A stretch of 64,000 nucleotides of DNA from Sulfurospirillum sp. (GTDB lineage Bacteria > Campylobacterota > Campylobacteria > Campylobacterales > Sulfurospirillaceae). Within the stretch, counting starts at the first letter, position 1. Each line of letters opens with the position of its first letter. Under the pieces are notes generated by a model, which did not search any database, was not told the DNA's origin, and was given only the letters and a program-made list of their open reading frames with translations. The DNA lies in NCBI GenBank assembly GCA_014859685.1, contig JACUTU010000003.1, positions 181,410 through 245,409 on the forward strand. Reading direction: 5' to 3'. Below are positions 1-8,327 of the stretch, piece by piece. The position numbers and the translations under genes are program-made.

Positions 1-54
1 AATGATTGTAACTATTCACTTGTTAGTTTTGATGGAAACTACTTTATCAAATAA
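1..54 (+). CDS. C-terminal end of an upstream gene (partial)
   Basis: Reading from base 1 the frame is open to a TAA at 52-54 and ends in the residues FDGNYFIK. The stop overlaps the ATG of the next gene by one base (TAATG), the tight coupling seen at many other junctions in this window, so this is probably the 3' end of a real gene in the same operon. Only 17 residues are visible, so no function can be given. It could also be non-coding sequence that happens to be open. Confidence 0.4.
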   Translation, partial: NDCNYSLVSFDGNYFIK

Positions 55-1013
55 TGCAAAAAATCTTAACAGCAGGAAGGTATTTTCGAGATCGTTTCGG
101 ATGCAATGTTTATAAAACCCCCATATCCATACTTGGCTTTACTTGCCCAAATATCGATGGAACTGTAGCATATGGAGGATGTGTTTTTTGTGAAAATGAG
201 TCTTTCAGCCCAAATCTGGGCGTTCAAAAGATTAAAAAGAAATTTTCACTTTCACCAAGATCTAGTGAAAACCCCTTCTTGGAAGCTCAATTGGTGCAAC
301 TAGAATCACAATATTACCAGACTAAAAAAAAGTTGGCAAAAAAGTTTGGTGCGCAAAAATTTTTGGTATATTTTCAATCTTTCACCAATACTTATGCTCC
401 ATTTGAAACACTGCAAGCTCTCTATGAAAAAGCTTTGAGCTTTGAAGATGTTGTTGGCTTAAGTATTGGTACAAGAACTGATAGCATCAACACTGAAGTG
501 CTAGCGTATCTTGCAAGCAAGAAAGATACAAAAGAGATCTGGGTTGAGTATGGTATACAGTCAGTATATGATGAAACACTAGAAAAAATCAACAGAGGTC
601 ATAGCGTCGCCAATCTTATAGAATATATCAAACTCACAAAATCATATGGATTAAAAGTATGCGGGCATCTCATCTTTGGTTTACCAGGAGAAACACAGGA
701 GATGATGCTGGAGAGTGTGAAATTAGCGATAGACCTAGGGATAGATTCTATCAAAATCCATCCACTTTATGTTGTAAAAAAAACAGCGCTAGCCAATGAT
801 TTTTATGCTCAAAAATTCACACCTATCACTGAGGAACTCTATATCGATACGCTTATCAAGGCTTTGCAAATGATACCTCAGCACATAATGGTGCAAAGAG
901 TAAGTGCTGGCATAAATGATACAACGCTTTTAGCACCAATATGGTGTAAAAACAAGCATGAACAGATGTATAAAATCAGGCAAGCATTGTTGCAAAATGG
1001 ACTTGTTTATTAG
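54..1013 (+). CDS. Radical SAM protein, TIGR01212/YhcC family
   Basis: A 319-residue radical SAM enzyme. The cluster-binding cysteines are in a CX11CX2C arrangement (C31, C43, C46) instead of the classical CX3CX2C, which with the N-terminal GRYFRDRFG segment is typical of the YhcC/TIGR01212 family. A GxIFGLPGE-type strand near residue 205 (HLIFGLPGETQ) fits the Elp3-like radical SAM core. It should bind a 4Fe-4S cluster and cleave S-adenosylmethionine in the cytoplasm; the substrate is not known to me. The ATG at 54 is the only early in-frame start, because in-frame stops lie just upstream. It overlaps the convergent DUF2393 gene by four bases. Confidence 0.85.
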   Translation: MQKILTAGRYFRDRFGCNVYKTPISILGFTCPNIDGTVAYGGCVFCENESFSPNLGVQKIKKKFSLSPRSSENPFLEAQLVQLESQYYQTKKKLAKKFGAQKFLVYFQSFTNTYAPFETLQALYEKALSFEDVVGLSIGTRTDSINTEVLAYLASKKDTKEIWVEYGIQSVYDETLEKINRGHSVANLIEYIKLTKSYGLKVCGHLIFGLPGETQEMMLESVKLAIDLGIDSIKIHPLYVVKKTALANDFYAQKFTPITEELYIDTLIKALQMIPQHIMVQRVSAGINDTTLLAPIWCKNKHEQMYKIRQALLQNGLVY

Positions 1014-1552
1014 TGACAATACAACTTATAGTTGAGCGTTGTTTTTTGAAAATTTGGCGGATATGGCATCGAAACACTAAAGTTTCTTAACTCACCAGAG
1101 CGAAGATCTTTTGCTATGACAAACTCTTGTATAAGTGTCGATTGTGGCATTTCATCGCTATTTTTAAATAAATCTCCCAATCCGCTACGAGGAGTAAAAA
1201 TACTAGATCCCTTAACATTGCCACCACTTAGTGCATTATTGACAAGTTTTACCTCCAACTTACATGTACCAATGTCAAAGCTTCCTATATTTCTTATTTT
1301 TCCTATGAGATTCAAAGACTCACTGATCAAAATTCTTTTTTGTGTTACCTCTTCAAGTTGTGCTTTTTTTGTATATTTATCAAGAACATACATAGAAAAA
1401 ACTCCAAGCATACTCATTACAAGAAGAATTGAAAAAAGCATAGAGACTAGAATTTTTCTATTGTCTTGTTTGATGGCAATGACGCTTAAAAGAATCGTAA
1501 CTACTAAGATAATGAGCAGGGTAAACCAATGCAAAATAGTAAAATAAATCAT
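1010..1552 (-). CDS. DUF2393 family membrane protein (copy 2)
   Basis: A 180-residue protein with two N-terminal hydrophobic helices (about 8-27 and 35-57) followed by a soluble, probably periplasmic, beta-rich domain ending in YKLYCH. Its layout matches the neighbour upstream in the same transcript: two helices, then about 120 residues with a pattern of strands and a final aromatic-Cys-aromatic/His end. I place both in DUF2393, a family of Campylobacterota membrane proteins of unknown function. A Shine-Dalgarno-like AGGTGA sits just before the ATG at 1552, and the gap to the upstream gene is 13 bases, so the pair is an operon downstream of hisIE. Confidence 0.65.
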   Translation of the reverse strand: MIYFTILHWFTLLIILVVTILLSVIAIKQDNRKILVSMLFSILLVMSMLGVFSMYVLDKYTKKAQLEEVTQKRILISESLNLIGKIRNIGSFDIGTCKLEVKLVNNALSGGNVKGSSIFTPRSGLGDLFKNSDEMPQSTLIQEFVIAKDLRSGELRNFSVSMPYPPNFQKTTLNYKLYCH

Positions 1553-1565
1553 ATATCACCTTTTT

Positions 1566-2087
1566 TTAGTAACATCGAGCATCAAGTAAAACATCCATTG
1601 GCAACTCTGCATTATAATTATCAAAAACAATTTGTAACTCTTTACTCTGCGATGGAGCAAGTTCGTCGTTTGAAGTAATCGTCTTTTTTCGTAAAGGCTT
1701 TAGCTTATAGAGTATTTTTTTTAATGTGCTCTCACTTTTTTGCACGATACGCGCTTCAACTAAACAGATAGAAAAAGGATTTTTTGAGAGATTTTGCAAG
1801 GATACATCAACGATAAATATGTCGCTAAAATGGAGTTGTTTTTGGCTTTGAAGTGTTACTTGTATGGGTCTAAGATGTTGATCTAGTGTATTTTTGAGTA
1901 AAAATGGACCAGCAAATAGCACTATGAGTGCAAATAAAAGTGATAATCCTGCGAGTTTGACACTTTTTTTTACTAAAACAATTGCTAAAAAAATAGCCAT
2001 AAAAAAAATCAAGACGAGCCATGCATATGCAATATAATCAATCAAACTAAAACGGGAAGCATATACATGTAAGGAACTCATCAACAA
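1566..2087 (-). CDS. DUF2393 family membrane protein (copy 1)
   Basis: A membrane protein of about 173 residues, paralogous to the gene just downstream: two hydrophobic helices (about residues 20-42 and 48-66) and a soluble domain that ends LLDARCY. No function is known. Start choice is uncertain. The frame opens with TTG at 2099, but a GGAG lies six bases before a TTG at 2087, which I prefer; an ATG at 2081 is also possible. It lies about 20 bases after hisIE and is probably translated from the same message. Confidence 0.6.
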   Translation of the reverse strand: MLMSSLHVYASRFSLIDYIAYAWLVLIFFMAIFLAIVLVKKSVKLAGLSLLFALIVLFAGPFLLKNTLDQHLRPIQVTLQSQKQLHFSDIFIVDVSLQNLSKNPFSICLVEARIVQKSESTLKKILYKLKPLRKKTITSNDELAPSQSKELQIVFDNYNAELPMDVLLDARCY

Positions 2088-2108
2088 ATCGATCTCCAAT
2101 ACAAAAAA

Positions 2109-2786
2109 CTATCTTGAATTTTTTTCTTCTATACCACTGAGTCCAAATCGTCGTTGTAACTCTTGCTTGATACGATCTGGATTGATGTTTTTATATCCTA
2201 GTGCAACAAGCGTATGAAAAGCTAAATCAGCAGCTTCATATACGATATCGTCCTCTTTATTATCTTTTATAGCAAAGCAAAATTCACCAGCTTCTTCAAC
2301 GACTTTTTTTAAGATGCTATTTTCACCTTTGTGTAAGAGTGAAGCAACATAAGAAGTTTTAGGGTCGGCAAGTTTTCGCTCTTGCACCACATGATAGAGT
2401 GTGTCAAATATACTGTACTTTGTATTTTCTTGCAAGATGACCTCAGGCTCTTGTGCTTGGTCGACTCGATTGAAAAAACAAGATTTTCTTCCCGTATGGC
2501 ACGCAACCCCGCCATCTTGCTCTACTTTGAGCAAAATAGTATCAAGATCACAATCAAGATAAATTTCTTTGATGTGTTGTAAATTATTACTTGTTTCGCC
2601 TTTTTTCCAGATGCGTTGTTTGCTACGAGAAAAGTAGTGTGCGAGGTGTGTTTGCAAACTCAGTTTAAGTGCTTCTTCATTCATGTATGCAAGCATTAAA
2701 ACATCCCCGCTTATATGATCTTGCACAATAGCGGGAATGAGTGGATTGCGTTGCCACTCAATCGAATCTAACAGATTTTGTGTCAT
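2109..2786 (-). CDS. hisIE: Bifunctional phosphoribosyl-AMP cyclohydrolase / phosphoribosyl-ATP pyrophosphatase
   Basis: Catalyses the second and third steps of histidine synthesis. The HisI half (about residues 1-115) shows the metal and substrate motifs DCDLDT and [13 protein letters not shown]; the HisE half (about 130-215) shows the pyrophosphohydrolase helix pattern KVVEEAGEF and [10 protein letters not shown]. At 225 residues the length is normal for the fusion. The frame extends 15 codons upstream, but that would overlap the SPFH gene by 49 bases. The ATG at 2786 overlaps the SPFH stop as ATGA, so translational coupling favours it. No other his gene except hisC (37573) lies in the window. 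Confidence 0.93.
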   Translation of the reverse strand: MTQNLLDSIEWQRNPLIPAIVQDHISGDVLMLAYMNEEALKLSLQTHLAHYFSRSKQRIWKKGETSNNLQHIKEIYLDCDLDTILLKVEQDGGVACHTGRKSCFFNRVDQAQEPEVILQENTKYSIFDTLYHVVQERKLADPKTSYVASLLHKGENSILKKVVEEAGEFCFAIKDNKEDDIVYEAADLAFHTLVALGYKNINPDRIKQELQRRFGLSGIEEKNSR

Positions 2787-3862
2787 TTGCCAACGCTTGT
2801 TTGTTGTTGTTTGTCTTTTGTATCTACCCAAATATTTGGTGTTGAGCCACCAGGTGTTAAGAATATTTTTGCATCTTTATTGACTTTTAAAGCCTCGTTA
2901 AATTGCCCTTGAACCTCTATTTGTTTAAGATTTAAAAGCTCTTTGGTTAGACTTTTGCTAATTTCACGGTTAGCATACGAATTTGCATCTGCTTCAATTC
3001 GAACAGCCTTTGCTTGACCTTGTGCGTTGATTTCTCTAGCTTTTGCAACACCCTCAGCTTCTGCTGCTCTTTTGAGTGCTTCTTGGTTTGTTCGCTCAAC
3101 TTCATATCGTGTTCGCTCAACTTCCTGTTTTGCTACTTGCACTCTTTCGATTTGCTCCTTGATTTTTACGGGCAAAAGAATTTCTCTTAACTGCACTGTC
3201 AAAAGATCAACAGGCTGGCCAGGTTGTGCTTCGATAGCTTTTCGAATGCCTTCTTCGATATTGATCGCTATCTCATTTCTTCTTTGTGGCAACTCTTCTG
3301 CATTAAATTTACCAACAACGCTTCGTGTTACATCTCGTACAACTGGGTTGATGATCTTATCTTCCCATGCCATACCCCATGTAGCAATCGTTTGTGGAGA
3401 TTTTTGCGCTTCGAGTTTATATTGGACTGTCAAGTCTATGGAAACAGGCAAACCCCTCCCATCAAGTACAGAGATAGCCGCATTTCGTTTTATGCCTGAG
3501 CCTCTTTGTGTTATTTCACCAAGATCTTCGCTTGAAGAGTAGTTCATGATACGCACTTTAGTATCGACTATGAACACTTGTTGGATAAAAGGTATGAAAA
3601 GATGGAAACCAGGCTCCATCGGAATCGGTTCAAACTTACCGGCGGTTGCTTTAATACCCATTTCACCAGAATTTACGATAATAAATGGTTTCGCTATCAC
3701 AAAAATAACAATAAGTGCAATAAGCACATATAAAAATCCGGCTTTTTTGCCCAAATCTTTCATAAACTGTGGAGGCTCAAGATTGAGATTTGGCGTTCTG
3801 TTGCCGCCTCCATCTCCTCCACCATTTTTCTTTTTAAAATAATCATTTAAATCTGCTGGCAT
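2783..3862 (-). CDS. SPFH/prohibitin-like membrane protein
   Basis: A 359-residue SPFH (stomatin/prohibitin/flotillin/HflK) protein. It has a glycine-rich cytoplasmic N-terminus (about residues 13-21), one membrane helix (about 44-62), the SPFH domain (about 65-235) and a long charged, alanine-rich coiled coil (about 235-300) with repeated [21 protein letters not shown] segments. Such proteins form large oligomeric rings on the membrane and often modulate proteases or organise microdomains. It resembles the protein adjacent to ilvE in Campylobacter jejuni. The exact partner is unknown. Its stop overlaps the hisIE start, and ilvE lies 41 bases upstream. Confidence 0.82.
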   Translation of the reverse strand: MPADLNDYFKKKNGGGDGGGNRTPNLNLEPPQFMKDLGKKAGFLYVLIALIVIFVIAKPFIIVNSGEMGIKATAGKFEPIPMEPGFHLFIPFIQQVFIVDTKVRIMNYSSSEDLGEITQRGSGIKRNAAISVLDGRGLPVSIDLTVQYKLEAQKSPQTIATWGMAWEDKIINPVVRDVTRSVVGKFNAEELPQRRNEIAINIEEGIRKAIEAQPGQPVDLLTVQLREILLPVKIKEQIERVQVAKQEVERTRYEVERTNQEALKRAAEAEGVAKAREINAQGQAKAVRIEADANSYANREISKSLTKELLNLKQIEVQGQFNEALKVNKDAKIFLTPGGSTPNIWVDTKDKQQQTSVGK

Positions 3863-3903
3863 GTCTATCCTTTGGTAATTTTATTTGATTGTATCCATAT
3901 AGG

Positions 3904-4818
3904 TTAAATATAAGTTAATAGATGTTTATATTTTGGATTTCTTCCATATACAACATCAAAATATGCTTTTTGCAATTGAGTGGTGATAATACCTCGTTTA
4001 CCATCTCCTATGACATAATTATCAACATCACGAATAGGTGTTACTTCAGCAGCAGTTCCTGTAAAAAATGCTTCATCTGCGATATATACCTCATCTCTTG
4101 AAACGCGTCTTCTTTCTATGGTTATGCCTGCTTCTCGTGCAAGTTCTAAAACCATTCCTTGCGTGATACTCTCAAGTGATGTATCGTTTGGTGGAGAGAT
4201 CAAAACGCCGTTTCTCACGATAAATACACACTCCCCACTACCCTCAGCGATAAAGCCATCATCATCAAGTAAAAGAGCTTCTTCGTACCCAGCCTCAACT
4301 GCTTCATATTTTGCAAGTTGGGAGTTGAGGTAATTTGCTGCTGCTTTTGCTTTGCCCATAGTTGAACTCACAGGATTGCGTACAAAAGAAGATATCTTTA
4401 CGCGAATCCCTTTTTCAAGTCCATCCTCACCGAGATAACTTCCCCATGGCCAAGCAGCGATTGCTGTTTGTACTGGTGCATTTACATGGTACAATCCCAT
4501 AATCCCATATCCTAAATAGATAAGCGGTCTTATGTAAACATTTGCTGTAAAATCATTTGATCGCAAGAGTTCAATTTGTGCGAGTTCTAACTCCTCTTGT
4601 GTAAAAGTAGGTGTAATTCTTGTGATTTTTGCAGAATTCAATAACCTTTTTGTATGCTCTTTAAGTTTAAATATAGCTAAACCATTTTCAGTCATATAGG
4701 CACGAGTTCCCTCAAATACTCCATTACCATAATGTAAAGTATGCGTGAGTACATGCGTTTTTGCATCATCCCATGCTACAAGTTTGCCATCCATCCAAAT
4801 ATATTTTGCTTTATCCAT
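3904..4818 (-). CDS. ilvE: Branched-chain amino acid aminotransferase
   Basis: A fold-type IV, PLP-dependent aminotransferase of 304 residues that makes leucine, isoleucine and valine from their 2-oxo acids with glutamate. The N-terminal HYGNGVFEGTRAY segment (about 29-41), the PLP lysine K158 in KAAANYLNSQLAK, the EGSGECVF strand and the FFTGTAAEVTPI segment near the C-terminus are all family hallmarks. Length is normal. The ATG at 4818 is preceded by an A-rich AAGGTAAAA. A 51-base gap separates it from the thioredoxin gene. Confidence 0.94.
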   Translation of the reverse strand: MDKAKYIWMDGKLVAWDDAKTHVLTHTLHYGNGVFEGTRAYMTENGLAIFKLKEHTKRLLNSAKITRITPTFTQEELELAQIELLRSNDFTANVYIRPLIYLGYGIMGLYHVNAPVQTAIAAWPWGSYLGEDGLEKGIRVKISSFVRNPVSSTMGKAKAAANYLNSQLAKYEAVEAGYEEALLLDDDGFIAEGSGECVFIVRNGVLISPPNDTSLESITQGMVLELAREAGITIERRRVSRDEVYIADEAFFTGTAAEVTPIRDVDNYVIGDGKRGIITTQLQKAYFDVVYGRNPKYKHLLTYI

Positions 4819-4869
4819 TTTTTTACCTTGTAAAATTTTTAAATAGCACTAATAATATCTAACTTTTCA

Positions 4870-5310
4870 TTAAAGCAAGTTGTTTACAAATGCACCTAAT
4901 TGTTCATCGTCCATGGCACCACTGACTCTTTTGATCTCTTTACCATTTTTGAAAACTATCAGTGTTGGAATGGAGCGGATTTTAAAGCGGGATGCTAAAA
5001 ATTGCTCAGCTTCAGAGTTTACTTTGCCAAAAGTTGCCTTGAGTGCAAAATCTTTTGCAACCTCTTCAAACACGGGTTTCATTTTTTGGCAAGGACCACA
5101 CCAAGGCGCCCAAAAGTCGATTACAACGGGAATATCAGAAGTCATGATAATTTTGTCAATTGTATCGCTTGTAATGTTGATAGCTTTTGCGTTGAGCAGT
5201 GATTTTTTGCATTTGCCGCAATTGGCTTTTTTGTAAGTTTCAAGTTTTGGTACATTGTTGATACCAAGACAGTGTGGGCAGATAACCTTCACAAATTCTC
5301 CTTTTTTCAT
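4870..5310 (-). CDS. Thioredoxin with N-terminal zinc ribbon (Trx2/TrxC type)
   Basis: A 146-residue cytoplasmic disulfide reductase. An N-terminal zinc ribbon is formed by C11, C14, C31 and C34 (CPHC...CGKC), followed by a thioredoxin fold with the active site WCGPC (C71, C74) and the cis-proline segment RSIPTLIVF. This architecture is that of E. coli TrxC, the zinc-binding, oxidative-stress-linked thioredoxin. It is divergent from bcp, a thioredoxin-dependent peroxidase, 74 bases away, so reductant and peroxidase may share a promoter region. Confidence 0.93.
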   Translation of the reverse strand: MKKGEFVKVICPHCLGINNVPKLETYKKANCGKCKKSLLNAKAINITSDTIDKIIMTSDIPVVIDFWAPWCGPCQKMKPVFEEVAKDFALKATFGKVNSEAEQFLASRFKIRSIPTLIVFKNGKEIKRVSGAMDDEQLGAFVNNLL

Positions 5311-5384
5311 AAAATTATAGCACAGATTGAAGTTACTAAGGAGCGGTATTTCGATATACTTATGAAAAAATTAGAAGGATAAGT

Positions 5385-5852
5385 ATGTTACATGTAGAGC
5401 AAATTGCACCAAGTTTTTCACTTCCAAACCAAGATGAAGTTGAGATTTCATTGCGAGATCTTGAAGGTAAATGGATAGTGTTGTATTTTTATCCAAAAGA
5501 TAATACTACTGGTTGTACTGCTGAGGCTTGTGCGTTTAGTGAAGCGTTGGGAGATTTTGAGCAGTGCAATGCGGTTGTAATCGGCATAAGTCCAGATAGC
5601 CCGAAAAAACATAGAAATTTTATAGAAAAACAAAATCTATCAATAACACTTTTAGCGGATGAAAACAAAGAGGTGTGTAGTGCTTATGGTGTCTGGCAAC
5701 AAAAAAAGATGTATGGCAAAGAATATATGGGTGTTGTAAGAAGCACTTTTTTGATCTCGCCTGATGGAGCAATAAAAGCTATTTGGAAGAATGTAAAAGT
5801 GAGCGGTCATGTAGTGGCTGTGAGCGAAAAGCTTCAAGAATTGCAAGGTTAA
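5385..5852 (+). CDS. bcp: Thioredoxin-dependent thiol peroxidase (Bcp/PrxQ)
   Basis: A 155-residue peroxiredoxin that reduces hydrogen peroxide and organic hydroperoxides using thioredoxin. The motif YPKDNTTGCTAEACAF holds the peroxidatic C44 and the resolving C49 five residues later, the atypical two-cysteine arrangement of the Bcp/PrxQ class. The ATG at 5385 follows AGAAGGA. A TACATGTA palindrome (5389) lies in the first codons, giving the residues LHV. The thioredoxin gene transcribed the other way is the obvious reductant. Confidence 0.94.
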   Translation: MLHVEQIAPSFSLPNQDEVEISLRDLEGKWIVLYFYPKDNTTGCTAEACAFSEALGDFEQCNAVVIGISPDSPKKHRNFIEKQNLSITLLADENKEVCSAYGVWQQKKMYGKEYMGVVRSTFLISPDGAIKAIWKNVKVSGHVVAVSEKLQELQG

Positions 5853-5935
5853 ATTGTAAAGAAAGTGTCAATATGTGTATTTTGTAACTTTACATCTCTA
5901 CTATAAAATTTCGTAAATCAAACAGGAGAGATGTA

Positions 5936-6352
5936 TTGAAAAGAGTACTCATAATTTTGCCATTGTGTTTGGCATCATTGCAAGCAGGAGCGTTTAGCCC
6001 ACAAGTACAGGGCTACATACAAGAGTTGAAAGCTGAAGTTAAAAAGACAGATCCTAGTTTTAGCGATTTTAGTATTGAGCGAGGGAAAGAGGTTTTTACA
6101 AGCGTACATGTAGGTAAAAAAGGTGAAAAAATCTCTTGTACAAGTTGTCATAACGCCAATCTTAGGGATAAAGGTGAAAATGTTCATACGGCAAAAATGA
6201 TTGAGCCACTTTCGCCAAGTGCAAATCCAGCAAGACTTACAAAGCTCAAAGATGTACAAAAATGGTTGCGTCGTAATTTTAACGATGTTTATAATAACGA
6301 CGGAACAGCGCTTCAAAGAGGCGATGTTTTGTATTATATCAATGCAAATTAG
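5936..6352 (+). CDS. SHP-like monohaem cytochrome c (DUF1924)
   Basis: A secreted 138-residue c-type cytochrome. The first 18-20 residues are a signal peptide ending near QAGA, and one haem site, CTSCH (C68, C71, H72), is present. The spacing and the C-terminal WLRRNFNDVY segment fit DUF1924, the family of Rhodobacter sphaeroides haem protein (SHP), a high-spin, ligand-binding cytochrome. The start is a TTG at 5936: an AGGAGAG ends five bases before it, while the nearby ATG at 5931 runs into a stop after two codons. It heads an operon with dihaem cytochromes, a combination known from SHP clusters. Confidence 0.85.
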   Translation: MKRVLIILPLCLASLQAGAFSPQVQGYIQELKAEVKKTDPSFSDFSIERGKEVFTSVHVGKKGEKISCTSCHNANLRDKGENVHTAKMIEPLSPSANPARLTKLKDVQKWLRRNFNDVYNNDGTALQRGDVLYYINAN

Positions 6353-6362
6353 GACTTTGGAT

Positions 6363-6851
6363 ATGAAAAAATTATTTATGTTAATGTTTATAAGTGCAAG
6401 TTTTATGTGGGCTGGTGGTCTCAAACCTGTGGATAATGTATTGTATCAAGAAGAGTGTGGCAGTTGTCATTTTGCTTTTCAGCCTGGTTTGCTCCCATCT
6501 CGTTCTTGGGAAGTGATGATGGGCAAACTTACAGATCATTTTGGAGTAGACGCTTCTTTGGACGCACCTACCATGCAAACGCTACTTACTTACATGCAAC
6601 AAAATGCAAGTGAAAAAGCGACAGGTTATAAAAGAAGCTATAAGATGAATAGATCTATTGGTAGATATGAAACACCATTGAAAATTTCCGAAGTTGCTTA
6701 CTTTAGAGATAAACATAGAGCCATAAGGCCCGCTATGGTCAATCAAAAAGAGGTACGATCTATCAGTAATTGTGTAGCTTGTCATAAAGATGCAGCTGCT
6801 GGAGATTTTCACGATACTTTTGTGCCAAATTATGGAGTTATAGATGATTAA
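6363..6851 (+). CDS. Dihaem cytochrome c (DHC)
   Basis: A 162-residue periplasmic cytochrome with signal peptide (about 1-17) and two haem sites, CGSCH (C32-H36) and CVACH (C137-H141). The segment around the first haem and the LPSRSW motif fit the DHC family (Dihaem_cyt_c). In known SHP clusters DHC passes electrons between a membrane cytochrome b and SHP. An AGGA precedes the ATG at 6363; a longer frame starting at 6201 would overlap the SHP gene and lacks a leader, so I reject it. It overlaps the next gene by eight bases, which indicates coupling. Confidence 0.88.
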   Translation: MKKLFMLMFISASFMWAGGLKPVDNVLYQEECGSCHFAFQPGLLPSRSWEVMMGKLTDHFGVDASLDAPTMQTLLTYMQQNASEKATGYKRSYKMNRSIGRYETPLKISEVAYFRDKHRAIRPAMVNQKEVRSISNCVACHKDAAAGDFHDTFVPNYGVIDD

Positions 6852-7962
6852 AAGTTATATCTGGCCACTTTCAAACAGAATTGCGCATATCTTGCTTATA
6901 GTGTTTTTTGCAGTCTCTTATTTATTGGGAGATTTTGATAAACTATTGCGTTACCATGTGGCTTTTGGTTATGCTTTTGGGGTTGTAATCGCTTTTCGTA
7001 TTGTATGGGCATTTATCGGACCAAAATACTCAAAACTCAAAGATTTTAACTTTAGCCTAACTGATTTGATGGCTTACATGTTGAGCGTGTTTGCCAAAAC
7101 AAAAGAGTATGCGGGACATAACCCAGCTTCAAGTTTTGCTATAGTTGGTATGTTTGTTGTAACTTTTGTAATGCTATTTACCGGAGCTTTGGCATATGGT
7201 ATCCAAGAAAATCACGGGATACTCTCTTTTTTGCACAATAGTTATTTTAAGGATATGGAATTTTTTAAAGATGTCCATGAACTCAGTGCAAATCTCTTTC
7301 TAGCACTCATAGGTGCGCATATCGCAGGGGCTTTGATTGACAAATACATCAAAAAAAGTGATGCCATAGATTCTATGGTGCATGGGTATAAAACATTGCA
7401 AATACAAGAGACCATCAAGACAAATATTTTTCAAAAAATTATAGGTTTTGTATGGATTATCGCCTCTTTATATGCACTGTATTATCTTATCTTTACACAA
7501 GACAATATGTTTATCGCAAACGCTAATCAAAAACAAAATTATGCACAAATGCACCCAGTTTTTTTTGAAGAGTGTGCGAGTTGCCACATCGCATATGCAC
7601 CCTATCTTTTACCAGCAAATGCGTGGATATTGATGATGAAAGATTTGGAAAATCACTTTGGAGAAGACGCTTCGATTGATTCAGTTGCAAATGCCTCAAT
7701 CCTTGCTTTTTTGCGTGAAAATAGTGCTGAGAATGCAACACATCAAGCTTCTGTAAAAATGCTCAAAAGTCTCAAGGGAAAAACAGATATTATTGCTATC
7801 ACAAAAACACCTTTTTGGGAAAAAAAGCATCGAGATATTGATAAAAATATCTGGAATACAAAAGAAGTAAAAAGTAAGGCAAATTGTAAAGCGTGCCATC
7901 AAGAGATAGATTTTGGACTCTTAGAAAATGATCTCATAGCGATGCCAAAGATAAAATCATGA
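6844..7962 (+). CDS. Cytochrome b561-type membrane subunit fused to a dihaem cytochrome c domain
   Basis: A 372-residue fusion. Residues 1-180 resemble bacterial cytochrome b561 / Ni-hydrogenase b-type cytochromes, with about four membrane helices and histidines suited to haem b (H38 in RYHVAFGY, H144 in DVHELSANLF, H159 in IGAHIAG). A further helix near 200-218 leads to a periplasmic DHC-like domain with haem sites CASCH (C244-H248) and CKACH (C348-H352) that mirrors the preceding DHC protein, including the LLPANAW motif. Inferred role: quinol-linked electron transfer to or from the periplasmic SHP/DHC pair. Its stop overlaps the next start as ATGA. Confidence 0.87.
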   Translation: MIKSYIWPLSNRIAHILLIVFFAVSYLLGDFDKLLRYHVAFGYAFGVVIAFRIVWAFIGPKYSKLKDFNFSLTDLMAYMLSVFAKTKEYAGHNPASSFAIVGMFVVTFVMLFTGALAYGIQENHGILSFLHNSYFKDMEFFKDVHELSANLFLALIGAHIAGALIDKYIKKSDAIDSMVHGYKTLQIQETIKTNIFQKIIGFVWIIASLYALYYLIFTQDNMFIANANQKQNYAQMHPVFFEECASCHIAYAPYLLPANAWILMMKDLENHFGEDASIDSVANASILAFLRENSAENATHQASVKMLKSLKGKTDIIAITKTPFWEKKHRDIDKNIWNTKEVKSKANCKACHQEIDFGLLENDLIAMPKIKS

Positions 7963-8327
7963 AAAAAGCTCTTTTTGTCTTTTTTATTCTTACATGTATG
8001 CTGTTTAGTGATGATAATTACTTTAGCCATGATTTGGAAGATTTGCATCTCAGTGGTCAGCAAAAAGAAGCGTTTGAAAATATTTTGAAACACCATAGAG
8101 ATGAGGTAAAAATCTATAGAAAACGCAAAAAAGAAAGTGAAAAGTTAAAACAAAATCTCTTTCTAGAAGAGGTATTTGATAAAGAAAAATTTGCAAAAAT
8201 TAACGATCAAGTATCTTCTTTTGGTGCAAATATTGAGGGAAATTTTTTATATGAAATACACCAATTGCTTAACGCTAAGCAGAGAAAAAAATTTGCAAAA
8301 GATGTTGAAGAATGGGAGATAGAATGA
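7959..8327 (+). CDS. Spy/CpxP-like small periplasmic protein
   Basis: A 122-residue protein with a signal peptide (about 1-17, MKKALFVFFILTCMLFS) and an otherwise all-helical, highly charged mature chain. The C-terminal LNAKQRKKFAKDVEEW resembles the LTxxQ motif of Spy/CpxP proteins, and the first mature helix has a matching LHLSGQQKEAF. Those proteins are periplasmic chaperones and accessory inhibitors of Cpx-type sensor kinases, and here a response regulator and kinase follow immediately (ATGA overlap), which supports the call. The similarity is to short motifs only; the family assignment is inference. Confidence 0.6.
   Translation: MKKALFVFFILTCMLFSDDNYFSHDLEDLHLSGQQKEAFENILKHHRDEVKIYRKRKKESEKLKQNLFLEEVFDKEKFAKINDQVSSFGANIEGNFLYEIHQLLNAKQRKKFAKDVEEWEIE

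Noticed and set aside
1116..1547. Open frame on the plus strand opposite the DUF2393 gene
   Set aside because: It is a mirror of the minus-strand gene, has no ribosome site and shows no domain pattern.
6201..6362. Upstream N-terminal extension of the DHC gene
   Set aside because: It would overlap the SHP-like gene by about 150 bases and lacks a signal peptide; the ATG at 6363 starts a proper leader with a ribosome site.
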